Source: Mycolicibacterium celeriflavum (GTDB lineage: Bacteria > Actinomycetota > Actinomycetes > Mycobacteriales > Mycobacteriaceae). From it: 64,000 bases of DNA. Shown in pieces: positions 52,972 through 61,054 of this stretch. Position numbers and translations under genes: made by a program. Where the stretch lies: positions 3,038,001 through 3,102,000 of the forward strand of contig NZ_AP022591.1 of NCBI RefSeq assembly GCF_010731795.1. The letters are read 5' to 3'. The notes under the pieces were generated by a model, which was given only the letters and a program-made list of their open reading frames with translations, ran no database searches and was not told the origin of the DNA. Position 1 is the stretch's first letter, and each line of letters begins with the position of its first letter.

Positions 52972-54276
52972 TCAGCCGCGCTCGAACACCACCTCACCCT
53001 CGACCACGGTCGCGGCGACCAGGTCCGCATCCAGTTCGCCGAGCACTTCGGCGGGTGGCGCGGCGAGCACGACCAGATCCCCCGGCTGACCCGCCGCGAC
53101 GGCGCGGGGCTCGGTAGGCCGGTGGGCGTGACCGAGAAACATGTCCAATGCCGTTCGCGCCGCGATGCGTTCGCCGGCGTTCAGCACCGCACCGCCGGCG
53201 GTCACGCGTCGATCGGCGGCACGCATCGCTGCCCACGGGTCGTCGTCGCCGAACGGCATGTCCGTCGACAGCGCGACCGGGATCCCGGCGCGGAGCAATG
53301 AGTTGACCCGCCACAGCTCATGATGCTCGGCGGGGGGCACGTCTTCGAGATATTGGTCGCCACGTTCGGCGACGAAGTTCGGCTGCGTCACCACGGTCAC
53401 CCCGCTTTCCGCGAGGGATGCGATGGTGGCGTCGGGAACCACGGCGGCGTGTTCGATGCGGTCGTTCAGATGCGCTCCGACTGCGTCCAGGGCGGCCAGC
53501 GTGAGGACCAGTTGCGCTGCTGTCACGCAGTGCACCGCGACGGGTGCGTCGTCGGCGCGCCGTTCGGTGATCCACCCGATCAGCTCGTCGAGGTCGAGAT
53601 CGGTGTCGTGCAGGATCCGCTTGCCGGGGGCCAGACAATGGACGCGCTGGCGCAACTCACCGTGCCGATGCGCCTCCATGAGCTTCACGATGTCGGCGAC
53701 GTCGAGGTCCGGCGTGGCGTCCGTGACACCGGTGACGCCGAAACGGCTGAGCCGCCTACTTACCTCGTCCAGCCCGCTTTCGTTGCGCTGCAACGTATCC
53801 GACCACGACCGGTCGGCGCTGCGCAGCCGCCCGTCGGGATGCTCGGCCATTCCGACGTGCGCCAACCCCATCGAGTTCAACGTCCACAGCACGCCGCTGC
53901 GGTGCTGTACCCGCACCGGCACCGGTGGGGACAGCTCGTCGAGCACGGCGCGGTCGAGCGGGCCGGCGACCGCCTCGTGGTAGCCGACCGCCCTGATCCA
54001 GCCGTCGGCGCCGATGGCCGCGGTGGCCAGCACACGGGCAAGGTCGGCGCGGTCGCGCACCTCGGCGGGACCGACCCGCACCGACATCAGCGCCGCGGCG
54101 GCGGACCGCAGATGCACGTGATGGTCGTGCAATCCCGGGATGACGGTTCGACGGTCGGCGTCGTAAATCTGCTCGCCGGGAAGTGGTCCCAGGGTCTGAT
54201 CGACGGCTGCGATCTGTTCCTCGACTCGGATGTCGACGACGGTGCCGTCGAGCAGCGTTGCCCGCTGAATCAGCAA
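52972..54276 (-). CDS. Metal-dependent amidohydrolase (YtcJ/Amidohydrolase_3 type)
   Basis: 434 residues from TTG 54276, which overlaps the end of the CoA-transferase gene by 7 bases; no better start exists before that gene, although the frame stays open through it. N-terminal beta-sandwich then TIM barrel: VIPGLHDHHVHLRS (metal ligands, near 49-62), HCVTAAQLVL and DRIEHAAVV (further His ligands), ALSTDMPFGDDDPW near the end with the Asp ligand. At 434 residues it is shorter than typical YtcJ proteins (about 540). It hydrolyses C-N bonds in amides or cyclic compounds; the substrate is unknown. Coupling to a CoA transferase hints at processing of an amide-linked acid. Confidence 0.82.
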   Translation of the reverse strand: MLIQRATLLDGTVVDIRVEEQIAAVDQTLGPLPGEQIYDADRRTVIPGLHDHHVHLRSAAAALMSVRVGPAEVRDRADLARVLATAAIGADGWIRAVGYHEAVAGPLDRAVLDELSPPVPVRVQHRSGVLWTLNSMGLAHVGMAEHPDGRLRSADRSWSDTLQRNESGLDEVSRRLSRFGVTGVTDATPDLDVADIVKLMEAHRHGELRQRVHCLAPGKRILHDTDLDLDELIGWITERRADDAPVAVHCVTAAQLVLTLAALDAVGAHLNDRIEHAAVVPDATIASLAESGVTVVTQPNFVAERGDQYLEDVPPAEHHELWRVNSLLRAGIPVALSTDMPFGDDDPWAAMRAADRRVTAGGAVLNAGERIAARTALDMFLGHAHRPTEPRAVAAGQPGDLVVLAAPPAEVLGELDADLVAATVVEGEVVFERG

Positions 54277-55388
54277 GGAGCGAACCGTCGCTGGGTGATC
54301 AGCTGTTCTACTTCGTCGTTGTCCGCGCCGAGCGGGGCCGCTGGTGTGGACGGTTGCGGCGTCTTCCCACAACGTGTTTGGTCCTCGAGCGGCAATTGTG
54401 CGTAGGTGGCGGCGACGGCGGCCATCGACATCTCGATCAACTCGCCGCCGCCGCTGCGCAACGACTGCACCACTGCCAAGGCCGCCTCCAGGCCGGTCAG
54501 CGGGTCGGCGATCGCGTCGCCGCAGAAGACCGGATCTTCGGTGCCTCCGCAGACCAGGCCGCCCGACACGGCGGCGTCGTCGCCGAATGCGACCCAGTTC
54601 GCGCGGTCGCCGTCGGCGCCGTGCCCGGTGACCCGAAGCCACACCCGGCCGTCGCGGGGCGGTACGTCGGTCGGCGCCAGGCCGCGGCGTGCCAATGCGG
54701 AGGGCCGTGACGACTCGATCACCACGTCGGCGGCGGCGAGCAGCGCCCGTAATCCGGCGGGCTCGTCGAAATCGACGACATACGAAAGCTTTCCGGCGTT
54801 CATCCAGTCGAAGAACGGTTGCGGTCCGCTGCGGGCGCCGTCGGGTCGTGCCGCACTCTCGACCTTGACCACCGTCGCGCCCGCAAGCGAAAGCAGCTGT
54901 GCGCACAGTGGACCCGCCCACATCGCGGACAGGTCCGCGACCAACAGGCCGGCCGGGCCACGCGTCGCGGTGGCCGCGCCGAACGGATACACCCGCGGCG
55001 ACTCGGCGGGTGTCTCGGCCAGCGCGGCTACGGGCAGCCCGAGCAGCCGGGCACGCTCGGCCACGTCGGCGCAGTCGCGATCGGCGACCCAGCTCTGCAC
55101 GGCCGGCCATGGGTCGTCCACCCCGTCGGCCCCCAGCAGCGCGGGCACGGCGTCGATGTCGTCGGGGCGGGACAGCGTGAGCGCACACCAGCCGTCGCGG
55201 CTCGACATGAGGCGCGTCGCGCCGCCCGCCGAGACCCGCCCGTTCGGTGTCAGACCCAGGAGCGCGGCGCGTCCACCGATCAACTCTGCTGCGTCGACCT
55301 TGATGCCGGTGAACGTCTCGTAGGCGTCGGCGACCTGCCGCGCCCGCTCGAGCACGGCGGTCGGGACAGTCAACGACGTCGACGTCAC
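54270..55388 (-). CDS. CaiB/BaiF class III CoA-transferase
   Basis: 372 residues from GTG 55388. The CaiB/BaiF features are in the second half: GLLVADLSAMWAGPLCAQLL, VVKVESAARPDGARSG, NAGKLSYVVDF and, near 290, a GDAIADPLTGLEAAL block. The catalytic Asp of the family should lie in NAGKLSYVVDFDEP or close by, but its usual place (after GPFCT) is altered, so activity needs a test. An N-terminal extension of about 140 residues precedes the conserved part. It lies between the MaoC and amidohydrolase genes, 54 bases after the former, and overlaps the latter. Confidence 0.8.
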   Translation of the reverse strand: MTSTSLTVPTAVLERARQVADAYETFTGIKVDAAELIGGRAALLGLTPNGRVSAGGATRLMSSRDGWCALTLSRPDDIDAVPALLGADGVDDPWPAVQSWVADRDCADVAERARLLGLPVAALAETPAESPRVYPFGAATATRGPAGLLVADLSAMWAGPLCAQLLSLAGATVVKVESAARPDGARSGPQPFFDWMNAGKLSYVVDFDEPAGLRALLAAADVVIESSRPSALARRGLAPTDVPPRDGRVWLRVTGHGADGDRANWVAFGDDAAVSGGLVCGGTEDPVFCGDAIADPLTGLEAALAVVQSLRSGGGELIEMSMAAVAATYAQLPLEDQTRCGKTPQPSTPAAPLGADNDEVEQLITQRRFAPC

Positions 55389-55442
55389 ATCCCCATTGTC
55401 GGCTGACTTCGCAAGCGCTCACACCCGGGGGTGGGCTCGCGC

Positions 55443-56435
55443 TCAGAACTGCAGTGCGCTGAACCGCCAGTCGAGCACCTGGCGGTCCGGTTCGCCGACC
55501 TCATACACCAGAGATCGCAACGTCAGCACGCCTCCGCGGCCCTCCGGCAGCGGCGCCGCCCCCTCGACGTGCAGTTCGCTGTAGAGCGTGTCCCCTTCGT
55601 ACACCGGCCCGGTGTGGTCACAGGACTGCCAGCCCAACACGGTCACGAGGTTGGGCAATAGTCGGGTGGCCTGGGCCAGCGCCAGCCCGATGGTGTGCCC
55701 TCCGTAGACCAGCCGCTGACCGTTGACCCGCCAATCGTGGTGTGTCGCTGCGATGTTGAGCGTCAGCCGGGCGAGTTCAGGCGCGCTGCTGACCACGTCG
55801 GCGGTGCTGTGCAGGGCGGTTCCCGTCAGGCCGGCGTCGAAGCCCGGACCCTGGACTTTGGCACGGTAGGCCTCGGCGTTCCAGTCCGACGTCGGGTCCG
55901 GCGTGGGTAGGCTCTCGGCGCCGATCGTCGACAAGTCGTCGGTGTGGCCGGTATCGGCGGCCCCGTCGCGCAGCGGCAGCATCGCGCAGCGGTGGAAGTC
56001 CAGCACCAGGCGACCGAGGTCGTCGACGGTGGTCATCCGCAACGCCGCCAACCCGGTCCGCGCACGCCCCGGTCGGACCGAATTCTGTTTCAACCCCACC
56101 ACCTCGGTGCGCGTGAACAGGGTGTCGCCGATGACCGGGAAACGGTGAAACACCAACCCGCGGTAGAACAAGTTGGCCTTGACCCGTTGGGTGACCAGCG
56201 TGGTCTGGCCGATCGCCACATCGCACACCAGCGCCGGATGCGCCAGCGGACCGGTCGCTCCGGTCACGGCCATCGCCAGCTCACCATCCAGCGCCAGGCG
56301 CAGGCGATCCCCGACAATCGACTGGTGAACGGCCGCCGCGCCGGTCGTCAATGTCATTGAGGGTGCGGTGTCGAAGACCTGTCCGACCTGCAGGTCGTCA
56401 AAGTACGGACCGCTCACGGATGCCCACTCTGGCAT
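55443..56435 (-). CDS. Double-hotdog MaoC-like protein, Rv0216-like
   Basis: 330 residues from ATG 56435; Rv0216 has 337. Two MaoC hotdog halves are seen: the N-terminal half with GDTLFTRTEVVGLKQN, and the C-terminal half with HHDWRVNGQRLVYGGHTIGLALAQ and SYSEL-like GDTLYSELHV. The hydratase-2 motif D-x4-H is not conserved in its usual form (NAEA..., DWRVNG), as in Rv0216, for which catalysis remained uncertain although the structure is a double hotdog. It shares a 31-base divergent promoter with fadE3 and leads an operon with the CoA transferase and amidohydrolase. Confidence 0.85.
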   Translation of the reverse strand: MPEWASVSGPYFDDLQVGQVFDTAPSMTLTTGAAAVHQSIVGDRLRLALDGELAMAVTGATGPLAHPALVCDVAIGQTTLVTQRVKANLFYRGLVFHRFPVIGDTLFTRTEVVGLKQNSVRPGRARTGLAALRMTTVDDLGRLVLDFHRCAMLPLRDGAADTGHTDDLSTIGAESLPTPDPTSDWNAEAYRAKVQGPGFDAGLTGTALHSTADVVSSAPELARLTLNIAATHHDWRVNGQRLVYGGHTIGLALAQATRLLPNLVTVLGWQSCDHTGPVYEGDTLYSELHVEGAAPLPEGRGGVLTLRSLVYEVGEPDRQVLDWRFSALQF

Positions 56436-56466
56436 TCGGCCGCACAAAGTGTCAATATGGCCGTAC

Positions 56467-57615
56467 ATGAACGACGAAGAGACCATGCTGGTCGCCACCG
56501 TGCGGGCATTCGTCGACCGCGAGGTCAAGCCCCGGGTGCGCGACGTCGAACACGCCAACGAATACCCCGAGGCGTGGATCGAGCAGATGAAGCAGATCGG
56601 AATCTACGGTCTGGCGATACCCGACGAATACGGCGGTTCGCCGGTGTCGATGCCGTGCTACGTCGAGGTGACCCAGGAGCTGTCGCGCGGCTGGATGAGC
56701 CTGGCGGGGGCGATGGGCGGGCACACCGTCGTCGCCAAACTGCTCACGCTCTTCGGCACCGAGGACCAGAAGCGGCATTACCTGCCGGCAATGGCCACCG
56801 GTGAAATGCGCGCCACGATGGCGCTGACCGAGCCCGGCGGCGGTTCGGACCTGCAGAACATGTCGACGACTGCGCTGCCGTCCGAGGGCGGCGGGCTGAC
56901 GATCAACGGCTCGAAGACGTGGATTTCCAATGCCCGACGGTCGGGGCTGATCGCGCTGCTGTGCAAGACCGATCCGGCCGCCACCCCGCGGCACAAGGGC
57001 ATTTCGGTGGTGCTCGTCGATCAGGGTATGACGGGACTGTCGGTGTCGCGTGACCTACCAAAGCTCGGGTACAAGGGCGTCGAGTCGTGCGAGTTGGTTT
57101 TCGAGGACTGCCGCGTGCCCGCCTCGGCGATCCTCGGCGGTGAACCGGGCAAGGGCTACGCGGAGATGATGAAAGGCCTTGAGACAGGCCGTATTCAGGT
57201 GGCTTCGCGGGCGCTCGGAGTGGCGACGGCTGCGCTGGAGGACGCACTGCGCTATGCCCAGGAGCGTGAGAGCTTCGGTCAGCCGATCTGGAAACACCAG
57301 TCGATCGGCAACTACCTGGCCGACATGGCAACGAAGTTGACCGCCGCGCGCCAACTGACGCGGTATGCCGCCGAACGTTACGACAGCGGGGAGCGCTGCG
57401 ACATGGAGGCGGGCATGGCGAAGCTGTTCGCCTCCGAGGTCGCGATGGAGATCGCACTCGACGCGGTGCGCATCCACGGCGGCTACGGCTACTCGACGGA
57501 GTACGACGTCGAGCGCTACTTCCGCGATGCGCCACTGATGATCGTCGGCGAAGGCACCAACGAGATCCAACGCAACGTCATCGCCGCGCAGTTGGTGGCC
57601 AGGGGCGGAATCTAG
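56467..57615 (+). CDS. fadE3: Acyl-CoA dehydrogenase FadE3
   Basis: 382 residues from ATG 56467, a normal acyl-CoA dehydrogenase size; the frame upstream is antisense to the MaoC gene. Motifs: LTEPGGGSDLQNM (flavin/substrate contact), SKTWISNARRSGLIALLCKT, YAQERESFGQPIWKHQSIG, and the C-terminal block IHGGYGYSTEYDVERYFRD with GEGTNEIQRNVIA. The catalytic Glu position lies in GEGTNEIQ. The gene is placed as Rv0215c. One base separates its stop from the GntR start, so enzyme and regulator are on one transcript. Confidence 0.92.
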   Translation: MNDEETMLVATVRAFVDREVKPRVRDVEHANEYPEAWIEQMKQIGIYGLAIPDEYGGSPVSMPCYVEVTQELSRGWMSLAGAMGGHTVVAKLLTLFGTEDQKRHYLPAMATGEMRATMALTEPGGGSDLQNMSTTALPSEGGGLTINGSKTWISNARRSGLIALLCKTDPAATPRHKGISVVLVDQGMTGLSVSRDLPKLGYKGVESCELVFEDCRVPASAILGGEPGKGYAEMMKGLETGRIQVASRALGVATAALEDALRYAQERESFGQPIWKHQSIGNYLADMATKLTAARQLTRYAAERYDSGERCDMEAGMAKLFASEVAMEIALDAVRIHGGYGYSTEYDVERYFRDAPLMIVGEGTNEIQRNVIAAQLVARGGI

Positions 57616-57616
57616 C

Positions 57617-58354
57617 TTGCGAGTCCCGCCGGCGTATCAGACCCTGCGCGAGCAGCTTCGCGACGAGATCGCCGCCGGCCGCTACCGCGACGGGGTTAGG
57701 CTGCCGACTGAATCGGAACTCGTTGCCTCCCATGGCCTGTCTCGGCAGACGGTGCGCCGGGCGTTTCAGGACCTGGTTGCCGAGGGCATGGTGTACCGGG
57801 TGCCGGGCCGCGGCACGTACGCCAGCGACTCGGGTCGACGCTACCTGCGTCAACTCGGCTCGATCGAAGACCTGATGAGCCTGTCAGACGACACCACGAT
57901 GCATGTGCTCAGCGGATTGCGCAGGCGTGTCGACGTCGACGCGGCCAGTCGGCTTCGCCTCGATGACGATTTCGTGTTCACGGTGGTGTTCCGGCGGTTG
58001 CACGGCGCCGATCCGGGGGTGCCGTTCGTGCTGACAACGGTGCATCTGGCGCCGACGGTCGCTGCGGCGGTGTTGGATTCGCCGCAGTTGGCCGACGGAG
58101 CGGTGGGCACGCAAACGGTGATCGGGTTGCTCGAGCCGCACCTCAGCGCGCCGATTGCCGAAGCCGCACAGTCGATCACGGTCGCCCCGGCCGACACGGT
58201 GGTCGCCGACGCGGTCGGCTGCGAGCCGGGGCATCCGATGTTGCGGGTGGACCGGTTGTATTCGGATGCCGGCGGTCGGCCCGTCGAGCTGTCGGTCAGC
58301 CATTTCCTGCCCGAGCAGTACACCTACCGGGTGACGTTACGCCGTTCGGGTTAG
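57617..58354 (+). CDS. GntR/HutC-family regulator with UTRA domain
   Basis: 245 residues from TTG 57617, one base after fadE3. The winged-helix HTH at the N-terminus is standard (LREQLRDEIAAGRY, LPTESELVASHGLSRQTVRRA, LVAEGMVYRVPGRGTYA), and the rest is a UTRA ligand-binding domain (VFRRLHGADPGVPFVLTTVHL, then LRVDRLYSDAGGRPVELSVSHFLP). UTRA regulators release DNA when a small metabolite binds. It probably controls the adjoining catabolic genes. A candidate site, TTGACA-GG-TGTCAA, lies before fadD4, and one half of it before fadE3. A hairpin overlaps the end of this gene's transcript. Confidence 0.9.
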   Translation: MRVPPAYQTLREQLRDEIAAGRYRDGVRLPTESELVASHGLSRQTVRRAFQDLVAEGMVYRVPGRGTYASDSGRRYLRQLGSIEDLMSLSDDTTMHVLSGLRRRVDVDAASRLRLDDDFVFTVVFRRLHGADPGVPFVLTTVHLAPTVAAAVLDSPQLADGAVGTQTVIGLLEPHLSAPIAEAAQSITVAPADTVVADAVGCEPGHPMLRVDRLYSDAGGRPVELSVSHFLPEQYTYRVTLRRSG

Positions 58355-58357
58355 CGG

Positions 58358-58406
58358 GATTTCGGTGTAGTTCGTCGCGGCATGCGCGACCAACTACACC
58401 GAAATC
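58358..58406. terminator. 22-base hairpin between convergent GntR and crotonase genes
   Basis: Arms at 58358-58379 and 58385-58406 pair at 21 of 22 positions with the 5-base loop GCATG. The 3' arm reaches the stop codon of the crotonase gene (58405-58407) and the 5' arm begins 4 bases after the GntR stop. It works in both directions by symmetry. The arms are unlike those of the elements at 9126 and 17283. Confidence 0.65.
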
Positions 58407-59289
58407 ACACGATCTCGTCGATCAAACCCCACCGCAGGGCCGTGGGCGGGTCGATCGTTCGGCCGGACAACACCAGATATGCCGTGCGCCACCTGCCGAT
58501 CCGACGCGTGACGCTAACCGTCCCGCCGGCGCCGGGAATCAGGCCGAGGCTCAGTTCGGGCAGCCCGAAGACCGCGTCGGCGCCGGATCGGACATGTCCG
58601 CAGAAGGCGGCCATTTCGAGACCGCTGCCCAACACCTGACCGTGCACCTCGGCGCGGCACCGCTCCCCCAGCCGCGCGGTCAGTTCGTCGAGCACCAGCG
58701 CCGGGCTGTGGCGGGTCCGGGCGAAGTGCGCGCTGGCCGGATCGGCGAAGCTGCCGAACTCGGCCAGGTCGCCGCCACTGCAGAACGACGGGCCGTTGCC
58801 GGACAGGATCACCTCGGTGATCGAGGGGTCGAGGCGCGCGACCTCCAACGCTTCCAACAGCGCGGCGCGGGCGTCGGTGGAAAACGCGTTGTGCCGCTGG
58901 GGCCGGTTGAACCGGACCTGCAGCGTGTCCCCGACGCGTTCGGCCTCGACGGGGTCTGGGATGTGGGGCAGTTTCGCCGGTCCGCGCTCGGCGAGCCAAC
59001 GCGCGAACTCCGGGCCTGACTGCAGCGTCGAGTACGCCAGTGATTCGGTGATGACACCGGTGAACGCCGGCGCGGTCGGGTCGATGGCGCGCAGCACGTC
59101 GTCGCAGATGCCCGCCGCGTGCGGCCAGCGCGCGCATCGCTGTCGTAATTCGTTTAGCGCGTCGGACACCGAGGGCACGGTGACGACCCGCCGGTCGTCG
59201 GTGTCGTCTTCGGACAGCGTGAGAGTGGCTTCGGCCGTTGGCGATCCGGTCGCGACGGCCACACCGCCCGCGAGCTCGATGTGCGTCAC
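58405..59289 (-). CDS. Enoyl-CoA hydratase/isomerase family protein
   Basis: 294 residues from GTG 59289, whose GTGA overlaps the fadD4 stop. The crotonase fold occupies about residues 120-294: FNRPQRHNAFS, oxyanion loop GPSFCSGGDLAEF, second loop GQVLGSGLEMAAF, and PELSLGLIPGAGG with the catalytic-type Glu. The first 110 residues are an extension without a motif I know. It may act as hydratase, isomerase or hydrolase on the acyl-CoA made by FadD4. Translational coupling to fadD4 supports a shared pathway. Confidence 0.85.
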   Translation of the reverse strand: MTHIELAGGVAVATGSPTAEATLTLSEDDTDDRRVVTVPSVSDALNELRQRCARWPHAAGICDDVLRAIDPTAPAFTGVITESLAYSTLQSGPEFARWLAERGPAKLPHIPDPVEAERVGDTLQVRFNRPQRHNAFSTDARAALLEALEVARLDPSITEVILSGNGPSFCSGGDLAEFGSFADPASAHFARTRHSPALVLDELTARLGERCRAEVHGQVLGSGLEMAAFCGHVRSGADAVFGLPELSLGLIPGAGGTVSVTRRIGRWRTAYLVLSGRTIDPPTALRWGLIDEIV

Positions 59290-60836
59290 GAGTACTTCTT
59301 GATCAGCTCCTGCTTGTACAGCTTGCCGGTGTCGGTGCGCGGCAGCTGCGCCTCGAAGTCGATCGACCGCGGACACTTGTAATGCGCCAACCGATCCCGC
59401 AGCCACGCGAGCAACTCGTCGGCGAACTCCTCGGTGGCGTCGGCCGGGTCGACGGTCTGCACCACACCTTTGACGCGTTGGCCCATCTCGTCATCGGGAA
59501 GGCCGAATACCGCGGCGTCCAACACCTTCGGGTGGGTGATCAACATGTTCTCGGCTTCCTGCGGATAGATGTTGACGCCGCCGGAGATGATCATGTGATG
59601 CCTGCGGTCGGTCAGGTACAGATAGCCGTCCTCGTCGACGTAACCGATGTCGCCGACTGTCGTCCAGCCGCGCTCGTCGCGCGACTTCGCGGTCTTCTCC
59701 GGGTCGTTGAGGTACTCGAACGTGTTTCCGCCCTCGAAGTAGATCTCGCCGGGCTCACCGGGCGGTAGCTCGTTTCCGTCCTCGTCGAGGATGTGCAGGC
59801 TGCCCGTCATCGGCTTGCCCACCGAACCGGGGTGCGCCAGCCAGTCCTCCGCGCTGATCAGCGTCGAGCCGTGTGCCTCCGAGGACGCGTAATACTCGTC
59901 GATGATCGGCCCCCACCAGTCGATCATCTGCTTTTTGATCTCGACGGGGCACGGCGCCGCGGCGTGGATGACCCGCTTGAGGCTGGACACGTCGTACGAA
60001 TCACGCACCGCCTCCGGCAGTTTCAGCATCCGGGTAAACATTGCAGGGACGAACTGACCGTGCGTGACGCCGTACCGTTGGATGGCGTCCAGCGCGCTTT
60101 CGGGATCGAACTTCTCCATCACCACGGTCGTGTAGCCGGCGGCCTGCACGGTCATCGACCACACCGACGGCGCCGTGTGGTAGAGCGGCGCGGGGCTCAG
60201 ATACACCGAATCCGGCTGCATCCACACGGCAACGAGCATGGTCATCAGGCCCGGCGCCTCCGCGGGCGACAGATGCGGAAGCGTGCGCTTGATGCCCTTG
60301 GGGCGGCCGGTGGTGCCCGACGAGTACTGAAGGAGGTCACCTTCGATCTCGTCGGCGATCGGCGTATCGGGGTGTTGGGCAACGCATTCCGGGTAATGCT
60401 GCCAGCCGTCGAGATCGCTGGAGGCTCCTGTCGCCGACCGATCGGCTCCGTCGGCGATGATCAGCAGCTCTGGCAGGCCGCGGGGCAGCTCATCGGCGAG
60501 GCCCTCCAGCGTTTTTCGCAGCGCGGCCGAGCCGACGATCCCCTTCGCATTGCTGTTGTCGACGATGTAGGCCGCCTCGGCCGCGGTCAGGTGCGTGTTG
60601 ATGGGCACGTAGTACAGACCGCTGCGTCGCGCCGCCCACATCACGGCGTGGAAATGCTCGTTGTTCTCCATCAGTATGGCCACCGTGTCGCCCTCGACGA
60701 GCCCGGCCTGCCGGAAGTGGTGAGCCAGTCGATTGGCGCGCGCTTCGAGCTCGCCGAAGGTCACCACGATTCCCGCCGGATGTATGACGACAGCTGGCTT
60801 GTCGGGGGTGGCCTCGGCGTGTTCGCGGATCTGCAT
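59286..60836 (-). CDS. fadD4: Fatty-acid or carboxylic acid CoA ligase FadD4
   Basis: 516 residues. An ANL ligase: AMP-binding loop YSSGTTGRPKG near residue 170, YYASSEAHG near 318, VGDIGYVDEDGYLYLTDRR around 395, and the catalytic Lys in TDTGKLYKQ near the C-terminus. It is in the position of Rv0214 (FadD4, 537 residues). It forms acyl-CoA from a free acid with ATP. No strong hint to the chain length is seen. The palindrome TTGACA-GG-TGTCAA lies 24 bases before the start, over the probable promoter. The crotonase gene is translated with it. Confidence 0.9.
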   Translation of the reverse strand: MQIREHAEATPDKPAVVIHPAGIVVTFGELEARANRLAHHFRQAGLVEGDTVAILMENNEHFHAVMWAARRSGLYYVPINTHLTAAEAAYIVDNSNAKGIVGSAALRKTLEGLADELPRGLPELLIIADGADRSATGASSDLDGWQHYPECVAQHPDTPIADEIEGDLLQYSSGTTGRPKGIKRTLPHLSPAEAPGLMTMLVAVWMQPDSVYLSPAPLYHTAPSVWSMTVQAAGYTTVVMEKFDPESALDAIQRYGVTHGQFVPAMFTRMLKLPEAVRDSYDVSSLKRVIHAAAPCPVEIKKQMIDWWGPIIDEYYASSEAHGSTLISAEDWLAHPGSVGKPMTGSLHILDEDGNELPPGEPGEIYFEGGNTFEYLNDPEKTAKSRDERGWTTVGDIGYVDEDGYLYLTDRRHHMIISGGVNIYPQEAENMLITHPKVLDAAVFGLPDDEMGQRVKGVVQTVDPADATEEFADELLAWLRDRLAHYKCPRSIDFEAQLPRTDTGKLYKQELIKKYS

Positions 60837-60860
60837 GGCCCGACTTTACGACGCACCTAA

Positions 60861-60874
60861 TTGACAGGTGTCAA
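60861..60874. promoter_or_regulatory. TTGACA-GG-TGTCAA palindrome before fadD4
   Basis: Perfect 6-base arms, 24 bases before the fadD4 start on the minus strand. One arm may also serve as a -35 box. The half TTGACA/TGTCAA is also at 56450-56455 between Rv0216-like and fadE3 genes, so the local GntR protein could bind both. Confidence 0.5.
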
Positions 60875-60942
60875 GAGGGGTGGAAACCCTGGTCGCGAAA
60901 CTCGGGAACCTCGAGAACGAACTGATTTCAGGTCGGAGCCGA

Positions 60943-60969
60943 CGCACGTTCGCGCGTAGCGAGCGTGCG
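60943..60969 (-). terminator. Hairpin downstream of pckA
   Basis: Arms 60943-60953 and 60959-60969 pair at 10 of 11 positions with a 5-base loop. With the palindrome at 61023 it is one of two hairpins in the 218-base gap between pckA and fadD4; I see no gene there. Confidence 0.45.
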
Positions 60970-61022
60970 CAAAGTGGCGTAATTCAGCGGCGCGCCGTGT
61001 GCAGGCACGCACATCCCCAGCT

Positions 61023-61042
61023 TGCGCGTGGGCCCACGCGCA
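61023..61042 (-). terminator. Perfect 20-base palindrome after pckA
   Basis: TGCGCGTGGGCCCACGCGCA, 13 bases after the pckA stop on the minus strand. A GC-only stem without T-run is usual for mycobacterial terminators, but as a perfect palindrome it could also be a protein site. Confidence 0.5.
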
Positions 61043-61054
61043 GGAGAAGGTGAC

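Noticed and set aside
54277..55422. N-terminal extension of the amidohydrolase through the CoA-transferase gene (816-codon frame)
   Set aside because: The extension is low-complexity Arg/Gly-rich and out of frame with the CaiB/BaiF protein, which is well conserved.
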